A stretch of 64,000 bases of DNA, taken from contig NZ_MRTD01000011.1 of the NCBI RefSeq assembly GCF_001956295.1, positions 233,943 to 297,942 of the forward strand, given 5' to 3'. Under the pieces are notes generated by a model. It made no database searches and was not told where the DNA came from. It was given only the letters and a program-made list of their open reading frames with translations. Both the position numbers and the translations under genes were made by a program. Below are positions 25,527 to 33,632 of this stretch, in pieces. Origin of the DNA: Paenibacillus sp. FSL A5-0031. Its GTDB lineage: Bacteria > Bacillota > Bacilli > Paenibacillales > Paenibacillaceae. The first letter of the stretch is position 1, and the number at the start of each line of letters is the position of its first letter.

Positions 25527-26528
25527 ATGCTCGACTTACGTAAAATTGGAGCTTATATTTCGAAGCTACGCAAAGACCAGGATCTGACCCAATTGGAACT
25601 TGCAGATCAACTGAATGTCAGTCATCAAGCGGTATCGAAATGGGAACGGGGCGACTCGCTACCGGATATCGGAACGCTTCCGCAGCTTGCGAGGTTATTC
25701 GGAAAAACGGTAGACATCATTATTAATGCAGGAGAAAACGCAGAAAATCGGGAGCACCAGCACCTAGGAACGATCGTTGAGGAGATTGCAGAAAACAGGC
25801 CAGAACAAGTTGCAGCGATGGTCAATACCGGAGAGGTGGAGGTGGAAGAGCTTGTAGAAGTAGCACCGTTTGTAAAGGCAAGCGTTCTAAATAAGGTTAC
25901 TGAACGATTAGACAGCAACGTCTTTAAGTTAGACATGATTATGAGGCTGGCTCCGTTCCTTGGAACTGATACATTGGATGAACTGGTTCGTCAGGCAGAA
26001 GAGGGCGAGATTGTGTGGAATGTCATTACCGGACTCGCTCCGTTCGTCAGCAGTGACACATTAAACCGACTGGTGGATAAATCGATTGACGGTTCCTTAG
26101 AAGTGCACAATCTTGTTGGAATTGCTCCGTTTCTTGGAAGAGAACATGTAGATCGATTTGTACAAAAAGCTGAAGAGGGCAGCTTGAGCTGGCATTCCGT
26201 TCAAGGTCTGGCACCCTTTATTAGCAGAGAGACATTAAGTCGTTTGGTAGACCGGGTTGTAGACGGCACCATCGATGCGGACCGGATCATTAGCCTCGCA
26301 CCTTTCCTGGGTAAGGAACATGTAGATCGGTTGGTACAACAAGCAGAAGAGGGCAGCTTGAGCTGGCATTCCGTTCAAAGTCTGGCACCCTTTATTAGCA
26401 GAGAGACATTAAATCGTTTGGTAGACCGGGTTGTAGACGGCACCATCGATGCGAACCAAATCATAAGCCTCGCACCTTTTCTGGACAGGGAAAATCTAGA
26501 GAAGTTGATTGGTGGAATATCCAAGTAG
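25527..26528 (+). CDS. Xre-type HTH protein with about 29-residue helical repeats
   Basis: 333 residues from ATG 25527, with ACGGAGGT upstream. Residues 1-65 are a Xre/Cro HTH (ISKLRKDQDLTQLELADQLNVSHQAVSKWERGDSLPD). From about residue 85 the protein is a tandem array of roughly 29-residue units with the pattern APFLG-x5-LxxLVxxxxxGxxxxxxIxxL, at least eight of them, suggesting an alpha-solenoid. The last units come from a 174-bp DNA duplication (26169 onward against 26343 onward, nearly identical), so the array has grown recently. The HTH implies DNA binding; the ligand or partner of the solenoid is unknown. Confidence 0.8.
   Translation: MLDLRKIGAYISKLRKDQDLTQLELADQLNVSHQAVSKWERGDSLPDIGTLPQLARLFGKTVDIIINAGENAENREHQHLGTIVEEIAENRPEQVAAMVNTGEVEVEELVEVAPFVKASVLNKVTERLDSNVFKLDMIMRLAPFLGTDTLDELVRQAEEGEIVWNVITGLAPFVSSDTLNRLVDKSIDGSLEVHNLVGIAPFLGREHVDRFVQKAEEGSLSWHSVQGLAPFISRETLSRLVDRVVDGTIDADRIISLAPFLGKEHVDRLVQQAEEGSLSWHSVQSLAPFISRETLNRLVDRVVDGTIDANQIISLAPFLDRENLEKLIGGISK
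26169..26459 (+). repeat. 174-bp in-frame tandem duplication
   Basis: The stretch beginning GCTGAAGAGGGCAGCTTGAG at 26169 recurs at 26343 with only a few differences over at least 115 bases. The period of 174 bases equals 58 codons, that is two 29-residue protein repeats. Confidence 0.85.
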
Positions 26529-27174
26529 AGCAAATCAATTCGAATCAGATATGATGATCAATAATTTATTATACAAGAGGGCTCATTTTTTATATTAAAC
26601 ATGGATGCTTTTCTTTTGAATTGATTGGTAGGCAAAATGACATAGAAGATTATGTGGTTGGAATCTGATTGGAGAAAGTAATTGTTTAAATAATTTTGTG
26701 TAATACTTAAATCGTAATGGTCAAAATAAAGATCATGCAAATATAAACGCTTATTGACCGGAAATCGAAAAGGTTGTTGCCGTTTAACAAAATTATTGGA
26801 TTTAAAACTGGATTGAATCAAATATAACGTCCGAAATGTCATATGCAAGAATAAAACAAAAAGAATCACCTCAAAAGGTTGATCTTCAACAATGAAGATC
26901 AACCTTTTGTTATAAGAGGTAATCGAGAATCCGCGTGGCAGCCCTTTGTCGTTACGCTAAGTGACAGAATAAGGAGAGAGAGCGAGTAGACCTTATTGGT
27001 TTGCTCGCTATTTTCGTTTATAAGTTGACCAAACAGTTCGCTTATACAGCATACTGAATTGGGAGCTGCCTACTCTATTAAAATTACTGCTTGCAAAGGA
27101 AGAACAACTCCCTTTAGAAAGTCGAGACCATTGGAAATGAAAAATTCAAACCAGTGATTATTCCACAAATTCTA
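26529..27174. other. Intergenic region with a long hairpin
   Basis: AT-rich. The strongest element is an inverted repeat at 26872-26908 (AAAAGGTTGATCTTCA and TGAAGATCAACCTTTT, four-base loop), usable as a terminator in either direction. A 114-residue minus-strand frame (26558-26902) begins inside that hairpin, lacks a ribosome site and shows no known motif, so I do not call it a gene. Confidence 0.45.
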
Positions 27175-28170
27175 TTAGTTGTGCTTTGCGGCATAATTGT
27201 CAAGTTTTTGCAGGAACGAGCCGATTTTCCTTTCAGATGCAAGCGCCCATTGCAACCAGCTTGTAGTTAAAGGAAACCTCTCAAAAGGAGATAGCACCAA
27301 GTACGTAGTGTACGGAAACCGTAACCAGACTTGAATAAGTTCGTAATCGGTTTTACTAAGTTTTGCTACCTTGCGGTAACCTGTTAGAATAGCCTTAGCA
27401 ATCTCGAAATTCCAATTGTAATCTTTGCACGAATTATAGATGACTCGAAACAGGTCGTAGGCGCGCAAATCGACGTGTAGCGTTTCGAAGTCGATAAGAT
27501 AAGTTCCTTTCTCATTTAGAATAAAATTGCTGGGACCCCCATCGCCGTGTGATAGTACTCCGGTTTGGCGCGGATTACGGCTGTAAGATCGATATCCGCT
27601 GCTTCGCAGCAACGCTCCCGCTTGGTTCGAATAATGCAAGATTTCTGAGCGGTGCTGTTTTACAAAGCGGTTAATCGGCGGACTGAAACCATTTCTAATT
27701 GCCTTGGTAATCTTTTTTTGTAAATTCCGTTGCCGATAACGAAGAGTAGAGTGCCATGATCCGATCCTGCTATAAGCGAATTTACCCCTTAGTCCGGAAT
27801 GTCCAGCCAAATGAAAATGTGCTAACGCGACGCCACATGCTCGCATATCGCTTAAAGAACGAGGAGAAGGCTCTCTCCCTGAGATCCAGGGTGTAAGTAC
27901 GTAAGGCTCTCCTTTTTGTGAGATTACATAAAGCCTTCGTCCTTCTGGCATTTGTGGATTGCGCCAAGCAAGAAGCGGCCCGCTATTTTGGACACGTCGC
28001 AGGACTCGGTCGGTCCACTGTAAACGCGCAAGCTGCTTTGGCATTCGTTTCAAGCTGAATATTTTCCCGCCAGGTGTTACGACCCGATAAATTCCTTTCC
28101 GAATTTTCTTTATTCTGCTTGCCTTTATCCCAAATCGTTTTGCGATACTAGAAATCGGTTGCTCACTCAA
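27175..28170 (-). CDS. CotS-like spore coat kinase-fold protein
   Basis: About 331 residues from TTG at 28170. That codon overlaps the TGA stop of the upstream glycosyltransferase gene (TTGA) and is 7 bases after AGGAAGGTGA; an ATG at 28233 would overlap the neighbour by 67 bases. The protein-kinase/APH-like fold is shown by LSHGDGGPSNFILNEKGTYLIDFET, with HGD...N and the DFE metal motif, and by RMPKQL with the N-lobe Lys. CotS/YutH/YsxE proteins of this type are spore coat components in Bacillus. Translational coupling to the CotSA-like gene supports the assignment. Confidence 0.83.
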   Translation of the reverse strand: MSEQPISSIAKRFGIKASRIKKIRKGIYRVVTPGGKIFSLKRMPKQLARLQWTDRVLRRVQNSGPLLAWRNPQMPEGRRLYVISQKGEPYVLTPWISGREPSPRSLSDMRACGVALAHFHLAGHSGLRGKFAYSRIGSWHSTLRYRQRNLQKKITKAIRNGFSPPINRFVKQHRSEILHYSNQAGALLRSSGYRSYSRNPRQTGVLSHGDGGPSNFILNEKGTYLIDFETLHVDLRAYDLFRVIYNSCKDYNWNFEIAKAILTGYRKVAKLSKTDYELIQVWLRFPYTTYLVLSPFERFPLTTSWLQWALASERKIGSFLQKLDNYAAKHN

Positions 28171-29297
28171 GGCGAATTCACCTTCCTCAGGTTCATAAAT
28201 AATGATTTGTAGCGGCGAGCGATTGTAGGCCATTTATAACGAGCGGCAGTCGAATGGGCGTTGGTCAAACGCTGCTTTTTCTTCGCCGGATTTTTCCACA
28301 GCGCTGCGATTGCACCGGCGATAGTGGAGCTATCAACGGAATGAATAACTTGGGCATTCCGAGTGTTCACAAATTCCTTTAGCCCGCCCGACAATGTGGA
28401 TACAAGCGGTACGCCGTTCGCCATCGCTTCAAGCGCGACAAGGCAGAACGACTCTTTTTTACTCGGAACAATAACGGCCCCATAAGTAGCGTACATCCGC
28501 TGTACCGCCTCGTTCGGCTTCTTTTTAATCCAACGAATGCGTCCAGCAATGCCATGTCGTTTTGCGAGGGCATGTAGACTGCTCTGATAAGCCACTGAGC
28601 CGCTTCCGACGATTGTTAAACTAACATTCTTGTGATTTTGGTATAACAAAGCAACAGCTTTGATTAAGGGGTTAATACCTTTCGAAGGAAGAAGTCTTCC
28701 GACATAGAGCAAGTTGGTAGGAGAGCCTTTAGTTTGCCTTGACTTGGATTTCACACCGTGAGGAATGATGGTTATTCTGCCTTGTTTACGGGTATTCAGC
28801 CGCTTGATTTCATTTGCTTGCCACCTGCTCGGAACGACGATCCGTTTCGCGGTGAGAAACAGCTTGGCTTGGTTTTTTCCAGACGACGAAGTGATCCCTT
28901 TCGAAGCCAATGAATGGCATGTATAAATGATCGGGATACGGTACAAGCTTCCTGCTGCCGAAGCAACTGCGGCGAAATCCGTACTATGAACATGAATGAG
29001 GTCTGGTTTGCCGAAGCCCATGGCTACTGCCGCCCGTAGAACGGTACTCGCTTTGAACGCTCGAGAGTAATGACTATAGTAACGTGAGTTTTTGGGAATC
29101 CTGATGATTCGCAGTCTGCCGTCAGGTTTCGAAAACGAAAGTTGCTTAAAGCCACTGGAACATAACACCATAACTTCTACGTCGATCTTGCTCAGCATTT
29201 TAGTCAGACTGGTTGCGACAATACCGAGCCCCCCAACAATATTTGGATGAAATTCATTTGTCATGACCCATACTTTAAGTTTCCTTCTACTTTTCAT
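28167..29297 (-). CDS. CotSA-like glycosyltransferase family 4
   Basis: 376 residues from the ATG at 29297 (AAAGGAGGA upstream). N-terminal Rossmann lobe VWVMTNEFHPNIVGGLGIVATSL; C-terminal lobe with LLYVGRLLPSKGINPLIKAV and the nucleotide-sugar motif PSKKESFCLVALEAMANGVPLVST (E-x7-E). In B. subtilis cotSA precedes cotS, and both products are in the inner coat. The same order and an overlapping junction are seen here. A sigma-K-like promoter lies about 70 bases upstream. Confidence 0.87.
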   Translation of the reverse strand: MKSRRKLKVWVMTNEFHPNIVGGLGIVATSLTKMLSKIDVEVMVLCSSGFKQLSFSKPDGRLRIIRIPKNSRYYSHYSRAFKASTVLRAAVAMGFGKPDLIHVHSTDFAAVASAAGSLYRIPIIYTCHSLASKGITSSSGKNQAKLFLTAKRIVVPSRWQANEIKRLNTRKQGRITIIPHGVKSKSRQTKGSPTNLLYVGRLLPSKGINPLIKAVALLYQNHKNVSLTIVGSGSVAYQSSLHALAKRHGIAGRIRWIKKKPNEAVQRMYATYGAVIVPSKKESFCLVALEAMANGVPLVSTLSGGLKEFVNTRNAQVIHSVDSSTIAGAIAALWKNPAKKKQRLTNAHSTAARYKWPTIARRYKSLFMNLRKVNSP

Positions 29298-29329
29298 TAG
29301 GGTCCTCCTTTCAACGAATATTTTATGAA

Positions 29330-29351
29330 ACGGGCCCATAGAATGGACTTT
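29330..29351 (-). terminator. Terminator of tiny-peptide gene copy P1 (shared type)
   Basis: GTCCAT-TCT-ATGGGC stem on the minus strand followed by a short T stretch. The same hairpin recurs at 29950 and 30841, each time after one of the tiny-peptide units. Confidence 0.6.
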
Positions 29352-29362
29352 CTCATTAATGA

Positions 29363-29388
29363 TATGTTATGAGTTAACGAATGGATGT
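29363..29388 (-). promoter_or_regulatory. Sigma-K-like promoter for cotSA-cotS
   Basis: On the minus strand AC (29388-29387), 15 bases, then CATAACATA (29371-29363), matching the sigma-K pattern AC...CATANNNTA. The same spacing is seen before the tiny-peptide genes. Late mother-cell expression is expected. Confidence 0.65.
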
Positions 29389-29395
29389 TACACAA

Positions 29396-29542
29396 TTAAT
29401 AGACATTGCTGTTGTTCAGAAAACAAATTGTCTCGTCACGCTTATCGTAACGTCTCTCTTTGCGACCAAGGACGTTGCAACGACAAGCGATTATTACCAA
29501 TAGAATGAAAAGCACCAGAATCGTGCCAAGTTTATTGTGTAT
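29396..29542 (-). pseudogene. Tiny one-helix sporulation peptide, copy P1 (ATA in place of ATG)
   Basis: A 48-codon frame reading xHNKLGTILVLFILLVIIAC then RCNVLGRKERRYDKRDETI and an NNSNVY end. It aligns with P3, P4 and P5, but the first codon is ATA where they have ATG. The ribosome site GGGAGGCGA and the sigma-K-like promoter are kept. Either it starts weakly at ATA, or the copy has just lost its start codon. The product would be one transmembrane helix with a charged cytosolic tail, like the YjcZ-type small sporulation proteins. Confidence 0.55.
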
Positions 29543-29577
29543 TATTTAATTCGCCTCCCTGTGTTTTGAATTCCATG

Positions 29578-29603
29578 TAGAGTATGTGCTAATAGAACGT
29601 AGT
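29578..29603 (-). promoter_or_regulatory. Sigma-K-like promoter of P1
   Basis: Minus strand AC (29603-29602), 15 bases, CATACTCTA (29586-29578). The whole 85-base upstream region is a near copy of those before P4 and P5. Confidence 0.65.
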
Positions 29604-29714
29604 GATTGGATGTTTGTTCTGGTATGATACTAGCCTTATATAAAAGGATTGGACAGTCAAACATTTGTACCGGAAGGTTATGTTGCGATATCAACTAATT
29701 TGAAAGATTTGAAG

Positions 29715-29816
29715 TTATAAACACCGTCTGATTAATGAAATGAAGGCTATAATCACGAACAAAGTGAAAAGTGCCAGAATAATAACACTATTAGAATCAC
29801 TTGCAAATTCACTCAT
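29715..29816 (-). CDS. Tiny one-helix sporulation peptide, copy P2 (YjcZ-like)
   Basis: 33 residues: MSEFASDSNSVIILALFTLF followed by VIIAFISLIRRCL. One hydrophobic helix with a short polar N-terminus and basic tail, as in the YjcZ-type tiny sporulation membrane proteins of Bacillota. Strong ribosome site GGGAGGTAA, and CATATTCTA (29858-29850) upstream fits the sigma-K -10. It differs from P1, P3, P4 and P5, which share the MHNNIGT start. Confidence 0.75.
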   Translation of the reverse strand: MSEFASDSNSVIILALFTLFVIIAFISLIRRCL

Positions 29817-29849
29817 CAATCAATTACCTCCCAATTTTTAAACGCTATG

Positions 29850-29858
29850 TAGAATATG
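29850..29858 (-). promoter_or_regulatory. Sigma-K-like -10 of P2
   Basis: CATATTCTA on the minus strand, 34 bases before the start codon. The AC at the expected -35 position is not present. Confidence 0.4.
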
Positions 29859-29949
29859 TGCGGATGATGCTTTGGGATTGGACGTTTGCTTTGCAGTAAT
29901 GAGTGACCAGATTGAATGTTGAAGATCTAGATATGAATTATTAGAATGC

Positions 29950-29974
29950 AAAAGACCCATAGAATGGGCCTTCT
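29950..29974 (-). terminator. Terminator of the P4-P3 unit
   Basis: GGCCCAT-TCT-ATGGGTC stem on the minus strand followed by TTTT; copy of the hairpins at 29330 and 30841. Confidence 0.7.
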
Positions 29975-30049
29975 GAATAGAACCTGTTTGAATAATTTTA
30001 TATTTTGTAAGAAGGTAAAGGTGGAAATAGAGCTGCTAGTTTAATAGTC

Positions 30050-30199
30050 TCAGTAATTACAGCCTGTGTTGACACCTTCAACTCTTCTTTCATCATTTCT
30101 TTCTTCTCTTCTCTCATTGCGGCCAAGGACGCCACAACTACAAGCAATAATCACTAATAGAATGAAAAGCACCAGAATCGTACCAATATTATTGTGCAT
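30050..30199 (-). CDS. Tiny one-helix sporulation peptide, copy P3
   Basis: 49 residues: MHNNIGTILVLFILLVIIAC, then SCGVLGRNERREERNDERR and a short end VEGVNTGCNY. The first 22 residues are identical to P4 and P5; the tail is rich in Arg and Glu. Ribosome site AAGGAGG. No promoter was seen before it, and it lies 75 bases after P4, so the two are probably cotranscribed. Confidence 0.75.
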   Translation of the reverse strand: MHNNIGTILVLFILLVIIACSCGVLGRNERREERNDERRVEGVNTGCNY

Positions 30200-30274
30200 T
30201 ATTCACTATACCTCCTTAAGTCTTGAGTATTTTGTAAATTATAATAGTTGGCGTACACAGTTTTCGTCTATAGA

Positions 30275-30370
30275 TTAGTAATTGCTACGGTTGCGGTCGC
30301 GGTTGCAACTACAAGCGATGATTACTAATAGAATGAAAAGAACCAGAATCGTGCCAATGTTATTGTGCAT
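30275..30370 (-). CDS. Tiny one-helix sporulation peptide, copy P4
   Basis: 31 residues: MHNNIGTILVLFILLVIIAC, then SCNRDRNRSNY. Same N-terminal helix and ACSC motif as P3 and P5, with the shortest tail. Ribosome site GGGAGGTGA and a sigma-K-like promoter 36 bases upstream. One membrane helix with a Cys pair and an Arg/Asn tail; the function of such peptides is unknown, but they are generally made late in sporulation. Confidence 0.78.
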   Translation of the reverse strand: MHNNIGTILVLFILLVIIACSCNRDRNRSNY

Positions 30371-30405
30371 TATTCAATTCACCTCCCTGTGTTTTGACTA
30401 CCATG

Positions 30406-30431
30406 TAGAGTATGTATTGATAGAATGTAGT
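30406..30431 (-). promoter_or_regulatory. Sigma-K-like promoter of P4
   Basis: Minus strand AC (30431-30430), 15 bases, CATACTCTA (30414-30406). Part of an 85-base repeated upstream block. Confidence 0.65.
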
Positions 30432-30516
30432 GATTGGATTTTTGTTCCTGAATGATATTAGCCTTATATAAAAGGATAGGACAAACAAGAGGTTTAGAAT
30501 GTACTGAACAGCCTAG

Positions 30517-30774
30517 AGGTGGTCGAATATCAGTGCGGGGAAGACTGCTGCATTTAACGAAGAAACTCGTTCGAAACTCTGTGCTGTTGGGGTAAGGGTT
30601 GAATTATTAAATCACACTGAGACGATGAAACGTTTTGTATACCCGCTCTCGCTTTTAACGAGGGGTATTGCAACGAACATTGAAATGGAGAATTCGCCTT
30701 GTGAGGTCCACTGGACGACTAGTTTTGCTATAGAGTTCTTAACGGATAAAGGCATTTTTACGGTTGTTGAATGA
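30517..30774 (+). other. Unrecognised open frame, probably a gene relic
   Basis: An 85-codon plus-strand frame without a convincing start (first ATG deep inside) reading SAGKTAAFNEETRSKLCAVG ... LTDKGIFTVVE. No family recognised. It lies between two tiny-peptide units in debris-like sequence; a similarly gapped reading (LSDAGSEMKD...) is seen near 31240-31460. Probably remnants of an older gene displaced by the peptide duplications. Confidence 0.3.
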
Positions 30775-30840
30775 TTACCTAGAGAGTTTGAACCACAGTT
30801 TTTACAGGGACGGACAGCATTGAATGTTAAGTTTCATTGG

Positions 30841-30868
30841 AAAAAGAAAGCCCATAGAATGGGCCTTC
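30841..30868 (-). terminator. Terminator of P5
   Basis: AAGGCCCAT-TCT-ATGGGCTTT stem on the minus strand followed by CTTTTT. Confidence 0.7.
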
Positions 30869-30911
30869 TCGTTAATGCTATTTTAGAAATTAACGAACTG
30901 AGGTTACGCAA

Positions 30912-31124
30912 TTAAATAAAAAATGGTAGTAAAAAGGGTATCTCTTCTAGTCCTTCTTCTCGTCTATCTTCCCGACGTACATCACTTCTCACGTCACTTC
31001 TCACGTCACTTCTCTCGTCGCGTCGCACATCACGTCGCACATCACGGGTGAAGACGCCACAACTACAAGCAATGATGACTAATAGAATGAAAAGAACCAG
31101 AATCGTGCCAATGTTATTGTGCAT
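30912..31124 (-). CDS. Tiny one-helix sporulation peptide, copy P5, with charged repeat tail
   Basis: 70 residues: MHNNIGTILVLFILLVIIAC, SCGVFTRDV, then a tail of repeated DVRR/DVRS/DERS units (residues about 28-58) and a hydrophobic end (EEIPFLLPFFI). The tail is encoded by short direct repeats of the type CACGTCACTTCT on the plus strand, so it looks slippage-grown. Ribosome site GGGAGGTAA and a sigma-K-like promoter 36 bases upstream. Confidence 0.72.
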   Translation of the reverse strand: MHNNIGTILVLFILLVIIACSCGVFTRDVRRDVRRDERSDVRSDVRSDVRREDRREEGLEEIPFLLPFFI

Positions 31125-31159
31125 TATTCAATTTACCTCCCTGTGTTTTGACTACCATG

Positions 31160-31185
31160 TACGCTATGTATTGATAGAATGTAGT
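31160..31185 (-). promoter_or_regulatory. Sigma-K-like promoter of P5
   Basis: Minus strand AC (31185-31184), 15 bases, CATAGCGTA (31168-31160). Upstream block shared with P1 and P4. Confidence 0.65.
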
Positions 31186-31224
31186 GATTGGATGTTTGTT
31201 CCAGTATGATACTAGCCTTATATA

Positions 31225-32308
31225 AAACGAGCGACGATTGGGGCGGACTGCTCTCTGATGCAGGAAGCGAAATGAAAGACTAAGCTTTTGAATTTCATGT
31301 TAATGTAAGTGATCTAAGAAATGAAAAGGTTATCGAAGCTGCTTTGCAGACCCAGAATGAGAAGAATATGTATGCCATGGATTGGAGTAAAACACAATGT
31401 CGCTATTCCGTGCGGTTAATGGCATCCAGCGTGATAATGTGATTTATGCAAAATTACATGAGGTTTCCGTTGGTACGTATTGCGACCAGACGAAACAAGT
31501 CAAATCATCTGACGTGTACACGCTGACTTCAAGTTCCGCTATCGGGTAACGATAGTGTAATAGCACACAACGCTGCCTTTTTTTATTAAGCTCCCTCGAA
31601 ATGATTCAGTTTCCTCACTCGGACTCATGAATTTGCAGGTTTTCATCCTATAGTTAAAGAAATAAGAGGAGGATGAAGAAGGCTGTGGTTGGGGGATGGA
31701 GAATTGGGCATGCGGAAATAAAAGGTGGATAGGAATCACCTATATTGTTCCATAATGCGCACGTCTCCACTTCGCCCTAGTGATTCTCGCTCCCATGTCT
31801 CAACGGGTTTTGTCATCCTGCGAATACATGAGCCGATGAGGATTAATTTTATATGCTTGCGGGAATATCTTGATCGGTTCGTAAGCAGTACTGCTTTTAG
31901 CCAAAGCGACTAGCATTCGCGCTACTTTACCACATAACTTCATATTGGATTTGTGACGGAGACGAGGGCGAACCTGCTTGATGATACCCATTTCCGTCAC
32001 TGACTGTAGTTAAGTTTACTTCTCCACTGGCTTTGATATTGGTGAAGAAGTAACAATAAGCAGCAGAGAAGGCATCGGGAGAATGCCTTTTCTTTTGATT
32101 GCCGAACGATGTATTGATAAAAACGAGGTGTCAGCGGTGATTAGTTTTTTATTTTGTAATCGGGAATCAAAACTGAGTTGGATCATTGAAGCTGTGATCG
32201 GCTTGACCAAGCTTGAAACCTTTATGTTTCCAACTTGTTTTGTCGGCGGGGGTGCTCACTCGCCCTTCATCGCACTTTAGAGCTTCCTTAAATGAGGTTA
32301 ATATTTAT
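31225..32308. other. Low-information region with gene debris
   Basis: About 1.1 kb without a supported gene. Short frames at 31725-31913, 31800-32000 and 32083-32280 show no known motif. The segment CTCACTCGGACTCATGAATT near 31616 recurs in diverged form near 36640, which suggests mobile-element debris. Nothing else was recognised. Confidence 0.4.
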
Positions 32309-33340
32309 TCAAAGGCGTATTACATTTAAAGTAGAGGGAGTGGAGGATGAATATGAAATTTGCTCCACTGTCCCAACTTCCAGTACAGCTACAATTCTCT
32401 CTTGCAGATCTATCTTAAGAGGTATCGGTAGCCGTCGCTCATATATCCATTCCGGCATGGTGCGACGAACATACCAGCCTTTAGAGTTGGCCAACAATTG
32501 AAAGTTCTGAATCAAACAACATGCTGCAGCATAATCCTCCCCTTGCTTGTGCGGGTCAGCTTCTTTTTTTGCCAATACGATAAGTAATGACAGCGAGGTA
32601 TTCCCATGTGAAGGCGCGAGTTTAGCAACGGCTTCTTCGCCGGTCACATAAATAAAACGCCATGGTTCACGAAGTCCATCATTCGGTGCCCAAACAGCGA
32701 TGTTTAATGTTTCCAAAATGTCTTGAGAAGATATATATCGATCTTCATTAGTTAGATGCGGTTTTGTATCTGTTGTGAATTCTGTCCAGTTCATTTCCGC
32801 GGGTGTCCTTTTTCGGCCTTTAGGTGACCTATCAAAGTATCCAATATTTAAAATACCGGCAAACTTCTCCCCTGTCTTCAGGCCAATTTCATTAAAAAAT
32901 GACGGATTGTTCAGCAATGGGTCCGTGTACCAGAGCATCCCCAAACCGTTTTCCCAACCAACCAATTGAAGGTTTTGCATAATGCTGCAGACGGCGGCAT
33001 AATTGTTGTCACGCTGTCGATGATTTTCTGAAGATGCCGCAATAAAAACCAGATGAACCGGCGTATTAAGCACGGATTTGGTGAGAAATCCCGTTAATTT
33101 TGACGGGATCAATTTACCAAGCTGACTGTCTATTACTTTGGCAAACATGCTCTCTGCCAGTCGCAAACGCGATTCCATGGAGTCATAATAAATGCAACGC
33201 CAATGTTGAGGCGCTTCGGATTTCCATAAACTTGAAGCTTGTTTGAGCAAGGAATTCATCAATTCGAATGGGACGGGCTCTGCTTTAAACTTGCGAATGG
33301 TTCGACGTTCTATTATCGTTTTGGCAATATTCACAGTCAT
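32309..33340 (-). CDS. Tandem nitroreductase-family protein
   Basis: 343 residues. Residues 1-175 are a nitroreductase domain (IIERRTIRKFKAEPVP with the FMN-binding Arg pair, NYAAVCSIMQNLQLVGWENGLGMLWYTDP). Residues about 205-343 are a second, partial copy (ILETLNIAVWAPNDGLREPWRFIYVTGEE, DYAAACCLIQNFQLLANSKGWYVRR) that lacks the opening RRSxR helix. The family uses FMN and NAD(P)H to reduce nitro groups or quinones and acts as dimers; here the two halves may form a pseudo-dimer. Divergent from a MarR regulator. Confidence 0.82.
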   Translation of the reverse strand: MTVNIAKTIIERRTIRKFKAEPVPFELMNSLLKQASSLWKSEAPQHWRCIYYDSMESRLRLAESMFAKVIDSQLGKLIPSKLTGFLTKSVLNTPVHLVFIAASSENHRQRDNNYAAVCSIMQNLQLVGWENGLGMLWYTDPLLNNPSFFNEIGLKTGEKFAGILNIGYFDRSPKGRKRTPAEMNWTEFTTDTKPHLTNEDRYISSQDILETLNIAVWAPNDGLREPWRFIYVTGEEAVAKLAPSHGNTSLSLLIVLAKKEADPHKQGEDYAAACCLIQNFQLLANSKGWYVRRTMPEWIYERRLPIPLKIDLQERIVAVLEVGTVEQISYSSSTPSTLNVIRL

Positions 33341-33632
33341 ACCCCCTCGATCGTAAATGCATAGTCTTCAGTTGGCTGAGTGGATGAATCGGAACGAGTC
33401 AAACGCAACACCTTCTTTTTATTATTGTTAACCATGAAACTATAATATAAAACCGGAATGGCTGTCAATATCTCTTTATATTCGGTGTTTCAGGGTTGAT
33501 CCCTATGAAATGACGTGATAAAATAATTTATAAGTGAACAATAAGGAATAGGGCTTAGACAATCTTATAGCGTTAGCCCGCATATTAAAATCGCTAGGGG
33601 CAATTCGCTTTTGTAAAGGGGAAGTTAACATC

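Noticed and set aside
26558..26902. 114-codon minus-strand frame
   Set aside because: It begins inside a long terminator-like hairpin, has no ribosome site and no recognisable motif.
30066..30278. 70-codon plus-strand frame in the tiny-peptide region
   Set aside because: Antisense to peptide copies P3 and P4, which have promoters, ribosome sites and paralogs.
31725..32280. Several 60-66 codon frames on both strands
   Set aside because: Mutually overlapping, no ribosome sites, no motifs; treated as debris.
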